Shown here one piece after another: positions 21,319 through 33,300 of a stretch of DNA of 64,000 bases (position 1 is the stretch's first letter; each line of letters starts with the position of its first letter). Under the pieces are notes generated by a model. The model ran no database searches and was not told where the DNA came from. It saw only the letters and a program-made list of their open reading frames with translations. A program made the translations under genes and the position numbers. Origin of the DNA: Anadara kagoshimensis (lineage: Eukaryota; Mollusca; Bivalvia; Arcoida; Arcidae); NCBI GenBank assembly GCA_021292105.1, contig CM037870.1, positions 62,646,167 to 62,710,166 on the forward strand. The letters run 5' to 3'.

Positions 21319-24300
21319 CATTCACACACCTACTCTGCTTATCATCTAACAAAGTAAATATTACAACAGCTATATTGTTGTGATTGTTATTATTATTATT
21401 AGTTAGTTAGTTAGTTAGCCAATCTATTTTATTTATCTGCCTTTTTCATATAAGAGAAAAAATGTATTTACATTTAGTACTTTTTTACACTTTTTTAGTA
21501 TCTACTTCTTCTGCTTTTGTTTCTTATATTCTTATATTCACACATCTATCTATCTATTTATTTATTTATTTATTTACTTATTTATGTAATTACATTAATT
21601 ACTTACTTACACTTTTTAGTATCTTCTTTTTCGGTTTTTGTTTATTATATTCCTATTTTCAAACACCTATTTATTTATTTATCTATTTACATTAATTACA
21701 TATTTACACTTTTTAGTATCTTCTTTTTCTGTTTTTGTTTCTTATATACCTATATTCGCATACCTATTTATTTACTTATTATTTGTGTATTTACTTACTT
21801 ATTTAAATATTTATTTATTTATTTAATCGCTATTTATTTACATATTAATTAATTATTTATTCTTAACTTTATTAGTTAAGTAAGCTCCTTATATGTTTTG
21901 TAATGTATTGGATCCAGGGAGACTGGTTAATATAAGAGTTTCACTCTTGTTCCGGAATCCCCTTTTTGTCTATTTGATGAAATGTTATTGTTCATGTATA
22001 TATTTATTGAAATAAATATCGTTTAAACTAAACGTTTTATGGCGTTAATTACAATAATCTTGATAATTATGACGACTTTGTATCCAAACTTATTTTGGAT
22101 ACGTTCCATTCATTATCAATTTAGATATTACACGTGGCTGGTGAAAGCTGTTTGAAGTTCACGTATTTAATTTGATTTGCTTTTTGGATTGTGATTTGTA
22201 AACGGACCGGTTTGTTAGTAATTGATTCTGCGATGTTTGCGGTTGATTAGGTTTAACCAATGAACTTTATAATCAAACTATATGTTTGCTTGCTGAAGTA
22301 ACATGTATAATAAACCATAAAACATTTCCGAAAATGATTGTTTACTTATAGTTTAATATTTCTACCTTTTGGTGGATGTCCGATTATTGTCGTTGTTAAA
22401 TAACATTTTATATCACATAACCCTCCTGTTTATTGATGGAATAAATACGCAAAACCACACATATGTGGTTTTCTGACGTAGCTGATCGCACGAGTTTATT
22501 GTGCGGACGGATACATTACACGAGTGCGCTCTGCGCACGAGTGTAATGTATGCGTTCGCACAATAAACGAGTGCGATCAAGCTACGTCAGAAAACCACTT
22601 ATGTGTGGTTTTGTATTTATCACATACCCTACCAACCTAAATGAAAAGCTTTCTTTGGCTTAATCTGTCAAAGAATTCACAATCAACTCAGTATTTCATA
22701 TTGATTTTTGATCTGATTCGAAAAATCTGATACCTGACTGGAAAAACTGCTAAAGAAGTAATTAAAAACAACAGATAACTCTTCGTTTACGAATCATTGG
22801 TTAACATTTTACTAATACCATCGTAAACACTAGGAAAAATTAAAATACAAACATTGATTTTACAAAATTATTTAACATCGTCCGCGATTCTCCCAACTCG
22901 AATAAATTCTCCCAACTTAACATGACGTATGTATCACATATTGACGTCATATTATTTTTGTCATTACGTATCACATAATGACGTCATATTATTGTTGTCG
23001 GAAAAGGGAATTCCCCTAAAAGGAGTTCCGGCTACTATGGTGATACGGAATGTTGTATCACACACGCGTGTGATACAGACTTCCATATTACATAGCTGAA
23101 AAAACAGTGTATTGCTATAGTAAGATTAAATGGATATGTGATAAAACGGTGTAATATTTTTCGTATTACACAGGCACCCATGTAATACCACTTGATTGTG
23201 ACGTAATCAGTTATCACGCTTCTGATTTACGTAGTGGTTGTGCCTAATGACGTCATATAAAATTGTGTCAGTCTGTTGTTTATTTTTAGACTTTTGAAGA
23301 CTTTCCGATTCTTTGAAAAATAATTTTGATGCATTCGGAAAAATATTATGATTTAAACTTACATTTTGATTATGTCTTTTTTCTAGGTGATTAATTTACT
23401 TTTACTATAACTAAATAGAACTATATTTTTACTTGCGCAGTTAATTTTGAGGTGATTTGTATGACCTAGATAAAAATCGTCCGTTTCTATATGGCATCAA
23501 ATAATATGTACATGTCATTATGCCTCGGTATTTTGAGTTATGTGATATATAGAATCTTAGACTCGTGAGGGTTTAATATGAAATTTATTAAACTCGTTCA
23601 ATAATTAAATATGCCACTCGCCAAGGCTCTTGGCATATTTAATTATTAAACTCGTTTAATAAATTTCATATTAAACCCCCACTCGTCTAAGATCCTCTAT
23701 ATATATGTCCGCATTTTATCGTCCAATAATAAACGGATATATAAAAGCTATGGTGTCATTAGTAGTAAAAATTAATTGTTACAGTGAAACACTAATGTAT
23801 TATATGAGTATTCTTTCAAATGTAGAAAAATCCATGTCATGTTATAATTTTTTCTACTTAACAGGAGCGTTTTTGATACCTTTCCTGTTTTTTCTCGTAA
23901 CATGTGGGATGCCTCTGTATTTCCTTGAGGTATCTGTCAGCCAATTTTTGGGAAAAGGAGTGATTTATTTTTCAGAAGTCGCTCCAATTTTTCGAGGTAA
24001 GAAACTACGTTTGCATTCACAATTCTTATAAAAGATTAAATGTCAAACTAAAAATATTATTATCCTGAGAATTAGAATAAAATACCGTTTATTTAAAACA
24101 TATTTAAACATTTCAACATAAAACAGAGTGGACTAAAGTAGATAAGTGGTGTTGATACTCCAGTCAAGCTGCTTTAACTACATATCGTAAGGTCACTGTT
24201 ATTGTATTACAAAGGAAACCGGAATGCACGGGGAAGAGCACCTTATACTAGTAGCCACGAGAGACATTAGGTACAATTATCACTAAATGTGTGTTAATTT

Positions 24301-27300
24301 TGCAGCACTAAACGGCCGTTTCAGAAAAAAATCCTCATTAGTAGTGCTCAGACCAAAATTGTGAAAATCCGTATCATTTCAAAATATTGAAATAAGTAAA
24401 ATATAGTCACCAAATCCACCCGAGGCAATACATACTCGTAAAACATTTAATTCTATCTATGAAATGAAAAAAAAGTCAGTCAATTACAGAATTACAAAAT
24501 AAAGGTGCTTGTCTCATATCTGCTCCTTTTAAAATATTTAACAAGAACTTTTAAGGGTGTGGAAGGGTTACAGGAGTAATAATTGTACGATCAATTATTT
24601 AAAATAAGTTTTGCATTTTTAATGGAATACAGGTATAGGTATTGGCATGGGTGTGGTCAGTGTGATTTATTCATTTTACTACAACATTATCACTACTTGG
24701 ATATTATATTATTTGGTGAATTCATTTTTCAACCCGTTACCATGGAGTACATGTGGAAACTCTTGGAATACAAAGAACTGCGTCGATGCACGACATAATA
24801 CCTATAGTAATGTGAAACTAAACACGAGTCTGGATAGTGAAATACAGCCGAACCAAACATTAATGATCAACTTTACCTTGGACAACACAATGCAGATCAA
24901 CAATAATTTAGTCACGCCAGAGGAAGAATTTTGGGAGTATGTATACTTTGGTATTTTGGTATTTCAATTTAAACTCGTTGGTGCGCAGCATTTGTTAGTT
25001 TTAGACTAATTTTTATATTTGTGCTTGAAGAAAACGTAAAGCGTTAAGTTCATCACTATATATTATTTGAATATTTGAATACCTGTTTGTTATCGCCAAA
25101 ATGTTATCACGTAAAATCCCGTAAACCGGGACGTGGAAGTAGGAAAGATTAGAAAATACAAGAAAGCAAATATTCAGGGAACATTGACATTGATATTTCT
25201 CACTTTTGTATGTCATCTTATTGATAGAATAACGCTTAATTGAAGAAAAGAGAAAATATCTAGAGATGTATATATTATTAGTTGAAAATTTAATTTACAA
25301 TGGAAAAACATACATGTATCATCATCATTACTATATAAATATATTTAGTCAGTTAGTATTTGATGAAGACATAACATCTATTTTAATGTAGTATTGTTTA
25401 GAATTTCTGTCGAATATATTTCCCGGAAACATCATCATCGTCGTCGTCATCGCCATAAATAGTACATTATATGTTGTAAGTACTGCACAAATAAAGGCAT
25501 TTAGTTCGAGTTACAAATGTTGTTTCCTGGTGCTATTTATAAAGGATATGTGAATATAAGCACTTAATGGTATTTTTGTTTAATTTCAGACATCAAGTTT
25601 TACAGATGTCTTCTGGATTAGAAGACATTGGTTATTTCCCATGGCATCTTCCGGTTTCTTACCTGGTAGCTTGGGTTATCATATTTCTATCTCTAATGAA
25701 GGGAGTAAAATCAGTCGGAAAGGTGTGGTATAGATTTATGCAAATAGAATACATTAATGGTTTATTACAATTATATTCAAGCAATATCCCTGGGTTGGCA
25801 ATTCATTATTAGCAGCTTGTTTCGTTGTAGAAATTTCCTGTCGTGGGAACAAGCTCTATCATAGTCTATTAATTGTAAAACATAAACACCATGAGCAGGA
25901 AAAAGTTATATTGCTGTATATAAAAGGAAAGTTGACAAAACTTGAACTTTTTAAAAGGTTACGATGTCCTAAAATGTCGTAAACATCTTCCAAAAAAGGA
26001 TATTTTTAGTAAGCTACTTCATATAAACATAATAATCAGTATAAAAGTAAAAAAGACACATGCTCATTAAAAGCCTAATTGATTGTATATAAAGTAAAAA
26101 AATAACTGTCCTGCCTTTTAAAAAATGATCTGTACCAAATCGGATTGCATAGTTTAGATACTCATCAAGAGAAATAAACATTCTAACACCCGTTTTGAAG
26201 ACCTGATGAGATGAATAATCTCAAGAGAGGATAAAGCTTAAATTCGTTTTAAATATTAATAATACAAGGGATTTGTGGTCGTCTTTTGATAAATTATAAT
26301 TTTCAGACAGAATTTCAAAACAATAATTTTACAAAATGTTTATATGTGTATTTTAGGTTGTTTATGTTACAGCAACTTTACCGTATCTTCTACTGACAGT
26401 GTTGTTAATACGTGGATTAACACTTCCAGGGGGATTAGACGGGATTGCTTATTACTTAAAACCAAACTTTGAACGACTACTTGACAGACAGGTAACTCAA
26501 CCGATGTTGTTATTTCTGGCCATAAAATAAGTTCAATCCATTTCAAATATTTCCTTATTGTTGCCACATAAATCATATTTTAGACAGGATTTTTCCGACT
26601 GACATTCAGTCAAACATAGTTTTAACATGTCTAGCAATGACACATACAATATAACATAGTATACAGTGTTAATTTTACAGTACTAAAAGGCCATTCCGAA
26701 ATATAATTCCTCGTCAGTAGTGCTTAGACTAATATTGTGAAACCATTTTTTTTCAAGCGGTTGAAAAAATATCCATACGACCATATATCAAATTTCAATA
26801 TAAGATGTATACAAACGTACATACAATATAACATCTTTGTTTAAAGGTATGGTTGGAAGCTGCTTTACAAGTCTTCTACTCTCTAGGACCATGTTGGGGT
26901 GCTTTAATAACTATGGCAAGTTATACAAAATTTAAAAACAACTGCTTGAGGTAAGTGTCCGTAATTACATATTATACTAATTTAATATTGCAGCACTAGA
27001 CGATCGTTTCGAAATAAAATTCCTCATCAGTAGTGCTTGGACCAAAATTATAAAATTTTAGAAGTACGATGGTTTTGTTGTAATAAAGCATAGGACACGG
27101 GATCTCTATCACATTGTCATGGAGACAATTGACTCCTTAATGCCGTCGATGTTAGTATTTCAACACCCATAGATATTTATGTGAATAATTACATAGTAGC
27201 CATTCATGAAACCTAAATTTTAATTTCAGGGATGCAGTGATTCTCAGTCTGATATCTGAAGGCACGAGTATATTTGGTGGAATGGCTGTGTTTGCTATAT

Positions 27301-30300
27301 TAGGATTTATGGCATCAAATCTTAACTTACCAATAGATAAAGTTGTTCAATCAGGTATAGTTTTTAATGGAAGACTTTTGTTTGATTTAAATCACATAAT
27401 ATGTATTGTTTTCGTACCTCGTTTGGCCGTTTCTTTTGTGTATACTAGTATTTATTATTGTAAAACAAATGTCCAAATCTAAAAGTAACACGATGAGTAA
27501 CGCGTTGATGAATTAATTTTATTAAGTCTTTATGATACAAATATAGGTATAAAATATTAAAACAGAATGGATATCAATCTCTCTATAGCTTATTTGAACT
27601 CTGTATCAGTTTCTTCTAGAGCAGGGTGATCCCTGTCTCATTCTTTCATTTAATTTACATTTTTTAAAAAATTCTGCTGGTGTTGAATTTTCCGAAACGA
27701 TCGTCTAGTGCAGTAAAACTAACACAGGTTTAATATGCAATTTAAACCAATGGGCGTCCCCGAGAATAAACTCGGCAGTTAATATTTTACAGAAATATAC
27801 TACATGTAATGTCTAAATTTTATGTTGGTTAAAATATGAAAATCCTTAAAAACTAACCTTCATGCAAAGTATTTCTTTAGCTAATATGGTCAAATTTATT
27901 TTGGCCCTTTGGATATTTTTAAATCCCTTGAAAAAAAAAATAGGTTTCACAATTTTGGTCTCAGCATTAATGATGAGAAATTGTTATCCGAAACGACGGT
28001 CTAGTGTTGTAAAATTAACACTGCTATAATATGTAATATAGTAACAAATATTAGCTGTACCTGGATTTGATATTCAGACCAAATCGGGAGGGACTAAACT
28101 AAATAGCGCAAACGATTGAGTGTGTCATTTTCGAATTTCTGGCAGTTGTCTTGTACAACTTGCATTCAAGCACTTTAAAAACTTACCCGACATTTACAGA
28201 CAAGTAGAATTCGATAGTGGTTTTAATTTTTATATTTCTCCAAATAATTAACGCATTATTTCCTGAATATGTGTCATCATTGTGACACTGGCTGTTACAA
28301 CGCCCTTGTTTTAAGGTTATATACCGGTCATCGTAGCATACAGAGGTTGAACAAAAATATTCGCTCGCTATATACGGTGTTTTTTCCAATTATCCCAAAA
28401 ATATTCTTAATTCATTCAAAAATCGATTTTGCGAAACTTTTTGAGATATTAAAAACATTTTGGCATTTTCCTTAAATGGATTTATTCGATATCTCTAGTT
28501 TTTCGTTTTACAAAAATAGTATTTTAACAGACACATTAGAATTATTAAATTACATATGTTTATAAATATTTCAATCGTTTGAACCAGAGCACACGACCTG
28601 ACTTCAGTTGACGTGTTAGTTTCAAAGTTTTTACTTTGCTTTTGGATTGTGATTTGGACATGGCTTAAAATGTTTTATTTAGAATAGTTTTAATAGTTGT
28701 CTTGGTGTTTTCGATATTTATTTTTTGAAATAATCTCAAAAATAAGACGATTACAAAACGTCTTCTTGACAAATTTACCAATAATCTCAACAGATTTTGT
28801 AGAAACTTTCACCCATTATAATGTAACATATAAATGTTTTGCAATATTTTTATAGTATATTAAGTATTTACAAGTACGATACGGCAATAGGTAAAGTGCT
28901 CTAACCGTATATAGTAGGTCGTTGTACCGGCTGCAACTGATCATTATTGAAAAATTGAAGTGATTGTTTTTTTGATAAACACTATGTCGACTCTTTTTCA
29001 CTGTAGGTCCTGGTCTAGGATTTATAGTCTACCCAGAAGCCCTTTCGCTACTTCCACTTCCTAACTTCTGGTCAGTTTTATTCTTTCTGATGTTGTTAAC
29101 AGTAGCCTTAGACTCTTTGGTAAGTTTTCTTTATATAATTTAACTTACAAACTTCGTCAGATTATCATTTGCCAGTCTGGGATTCAATTCTAAACGATAA
29201 GAGCTTTACGTTTGTGTTTCAGACCCTTCTGCTACTTTGACAATTTGGACTTTGGTATTTATTTGTAGTATTTTGTTATTTAACTGTACTTTTAAAATAC
29301 TATACTTTTTCTGACAACAATTATTTAATTATTTAAGGAATCTACTATTGCTAATAGTGCAAGAATATGGAGCATGAGGAATTAGGGCTTAAGCCCAAGT
29401 CAATATTCATTTATTTACTTATTTTGAAAAGTCATTTCTTGGGATTGTGGAAAGGTCTAAAGTAATCAGAGAGTAACACCGATCTTTGTTAATACTAATA
29501 TCTTTACACTAAGATCTAAAAAAAACAACAAAAATTCTACATTGTAATCCATGTCCGAATCGCAATCCAGAAGCAAACTAAAAAGTTTGAAACAGACAAG
29601 CTAGGTGAAACCCGTGAACTTCCAACAGGGGGAGGCCAGGTGCTCCGGAGGGGTAAACGCCTCCTGTTTAGCGTGATACACACGTCACGTGTGTAATCAA
29701 AATTGTGTGAAAGGAACTATGGGACGTCAAATATATCTAGGGCAATCCTGGACACAGAGACATCAAACTTATCAGCAGTACTTTGATGACAGCCACAAAA
29801 CTTTTGGAGGGCCCTAATAAGCCTAAACTTGCATTATCTCTTGGTTAACAACTTATTTGTAAGCAACTTGCCTTGCCGTATGAAATTCTCGTAGAGGAAT
29901 ACGTATAGCGTATTACCTTTGAAATTAGTACACCACAAGCAGGATAAGCAGGTATATTTCTTCATAGAAAAGAAAAGTTGACAACAGCAAAATGGAAGTC
30001 ATCACGTTTTTCATAACGTTTAAAATGTAGCCTTTCGTGGCGTCATTATTGAATTATAAGTATAAATATGAAGTAGAATGAGTCGAATTTTTATTTCCAG
30101 CTCACTGGGATAAATGACATTAACAGTCTCCAAATTTAGGATTGGTAAGAGACAGAACGTCATATTTATATATGTATATGGAGTTGAACGATTTGACAAC
30201 AGTCTTCTCTCCAGATTTGATAAGGTTCTACATAAATCCTGCTTCATAAGAATAAAGAAACAAATCAGCAATTATTTAGTGAAATTCTTGCTTAGGAACT

Positions 30301-33300
30301 GATAGCACTTTTTGTTTTGTTTTGTTTTGTTTTCTTTTCTGTTTTTCTACATAATTCAAATATTATTTGTTATTTCAGTTTGTCACAGTAGAAATAGCGA
30401 GTTCGTCGGTACTAGATAGCTTCCCGGTGTTAAGAAAACGACAAACACTTGTTAATTTGGCATTATGTGTATTCTTTTTCTTTATTGGACTTCCAATGTG
30501 TACGCAGGTAAATACGGATGCATGTGTATATAAAGAATTATTCTTGGTAAGAGAAATGCTATATGGTCATGTTTTGGAAATTATCAAATTTTGATAATAT
30601 CACTTAATCGCTTAGACTTGTATATCAAATGCCCTATCAAAATTTATTTCAAATTTCTTTTCCATGGTTACCAATTATAAAATCATATTATATATTTTAA
30701 ACAAATTTAGGTACATTATAAGAAATGCTCAAATATATATTTTTCATAGTCAACGCTCATATGTTGTTTTTATTCGGAATTTTATTGTCATTCTTATCTT
30801 TTTAATATAAAAACTATGATTTTCCAAGTAATCTCATTTATTTTCAGTCGCATGTAAAACAGTTCTCAAAATTGGCTGACTTTTCTGATTAATTATTTAA
30901 AAGACGCAGGTACTTGAATCAAATCATACACATTTAAAGTATCGAGGACTGTGATCTAAATTATAGTGGTACTTTTTAATTTAAGATCATATTTCAGTTT
31001 CATATTTCTAAATGATAAAAAATCATCGAAGATTCCTAAAAGAAAAATTTTATCTTAATTAAAACAAAATATAGCAGATGACTATTAAAAAGTGCATATT
31101 TTAGCAACAAGTTATTATCAAGGTATTGGACTTTTTGGTTGGTCACAATGTAAACGGAATTGAAATATTTAAGTTTGAGCATCTTTTCTTGATTTGTTGT
31201 ACTCAACAATTAGGCATAATATTTTCAAAGTTTGCAGGCTAGTTTGTTCCAAACAGAGGATGACTCCTAAAGTTCTGTCGATCGTTTAAATACGAATCGG
31301 CGTTTTAATAAAATAGATAAATTTACTCTATAAGTTAATAAATGTTTGAGGGACTGTTCAACAATAATAAATATATAACTTTTAAAAGATATGATTTGAC
31401 ACTTTTTTGCAGGCTGGTATATACATTTTCCAGTTGGTCGACTGGTATATAGCTGCATTCGTTGTTACTGTATTTGGTGTTCTGGAATGTGTTATATATG
31501 GATGGATTTACGGTATGTGACGCACTATTTATTCGAATCATTTCAAATCCATTTCGTTAAAGTGTCATTACATTTAGTGCCGTTATAGGGGTCTTTATAA
31601 TCGTTATAATAATAAAGGTTGTATCTGAATTTGTCTAAAATATGAACAGAGGTATACATTAATACGTATATCTATAATAATAAAATAAGTTAAAGGACAT
31701 TTCTATTGTGGTATTGTAGAGTAACAAAGAAGGCAATTGAGTGATTTTTGATACTTTTAGGAAAATATTTTTGATCATTTTTGAATCGTATTTTGACAAA
31801 TGCAGAGTACAAACGATAACAATCTTTCGTGTTTTTTCATAATTAATATTTATACAAAGTATTAAGTTTGTTTTTTGGGGAAAAGATATGTAAAATTTTA
31901 TCACAAATGCCTTAAATGGATTAAACACCGGTCCAATTGTGACGTCGTTAGAAATCGTAGATTAAAATTAAAAATATGCTTGACAAAAATAATCTTGACT
32001 CCAATTCAACCTTCTAATTCAAATGTCCAATATTTGTATTTATTTGTTTACAAAATCCTTGTGTATATTTTATTTACCCGTATATAGTTTGTAAAAGTCA
32101 TTGTTTAATCAATTCTAAGAAATTTGAATAATCCGCATTTCGTGGTCAGTAAAATATTTTGGTGAAAGATAGATTTTTACTAGATGAAATATTTCAGACA
32201 GACCCCCAAAACTGAATTAATTGAATTCAAGTGATTAATTGTTACAGATCTGACCCATTTACATTTTCCATGACCTTTTTAATTTTGTTGTTACATAACT
32301 AACGAAAGTTGATTTAATATTTTAACAAATGTTGATATAGTTACCTGCTTAAAATTGTAATCAGGAGTAAGAGACTGTTACTCCCAGTCATGATTTTTCT
32401 CTAGAGTTATCGGCTGTTGGTGGAAACTGGATTGCCCGGAAAAACACCTAACCTTCGCAAGAGAACCAAAAAACTTCTTTACATTTTGATTTTGAAACTA
32501 GGCGATTATCTTTAATCGCGCAACAACTAGCGCCCTGATGAATTATATGAAGTAATGATGAATTTGTTTACAGGGATTGAAAACCTATCGAAGGATATAA
32601 CGTTGATGTTAGGAAGACCTATACCTGGTATACTTAGATTCTGTATATGTTTTGTGACACCTGGAGTTCTACTGGTAAGTTTTACAACATTAAATTCAGT
32701 TGCCTCTATATGGCTTTTATAATGTATAAAACGTATGCTTTGGGCATCTAGTTACTTTTGTTGTAGAACATTTAATACCATATTGTTGACGTCATTACGA
32801 ATGACGATAAAGATCTGCAGCAAAACCGGAGACAATATATTTCAAGAGAACGGCATATTTATAAAGTATATTGACTTAACGAAATATTTTCATGTATTCT
32901 TATTTAGTCGTGTTTTATTACTTCACGTGTTGTAATTTTGCATGACTAGACGACTGTTTCGGAATAATGATGATTTTGTCATGGGTTTTAGACAATAAAG
33001 TGATCTCAGACTTGAGATGTATATTGGAGAACGAGTCTAATACGACATTACCGAAAGGTTCACAAGGGCACAACGAGATATCCCAAAATGCATCTTCTTG
33101 AAAGGTATATCCATTACATATTCAATCAACCACAAACATACTAAATAATTTTATAAACATGCATTTCTCATAATTTTCTCTCGAAATGATTTCATTGTGG
33201 GATTTTGTGACAAACATTGTCGGAAAACGTTCTAGAAAAACGTTAAGAGTATTGATCACGTTTTATGCTGGATTATTCAACAGATATTGTTATTTTATAG

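Larger units (their letters stand above)
18817..22022 (+). mobile_element. 5'-truncated non-LTR retrotransposon (LINE), Jockey/CR1-like
   Basis: Begins in the linker before RT ([20 protein letters not shown]), so the endonuclease domain is missing. The RT blocks, Cys-rich C-terminus ([17 protein letters not shown]) and an A/T-rich 3' UTR ending AATAAATATCGTTTAAAC follow. 5' truncation is usual for LINE insertion. It lies in intron 1 of the SLC6 gene, in the same orientation. At least four breaks in the coding frame make it inactive. The clade assignment is tentative. Confidence 0.85.
16786..23864 (+). other. SLC6 intron 1 (7.1 kb), repeat-filled
   Basis: GT-AG intron between TM1 and TM2 exons, the largest of the gene. 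It holds R1 copies, a SINE, an AG microsatellite, a 5'-truncated LINE and two large foldback palindromes. The other introns range from about 0.3 to 2 kb. Confidence 0.85.

Noticed and set aside
21462..21852. Membrane-like protein frames rich in Ile/Tyr/Phe
   Set aside because: They are translations of TTTA-rich tandem repeats in the LINE 3' UTR.
26200..26240. Another hammerhead (CTGATGAGATGAATAATCTC)
   Set aside because: It has the CTGATGAG box and a stem II, but no GAAA follows and no stem I partner exists; chance match.
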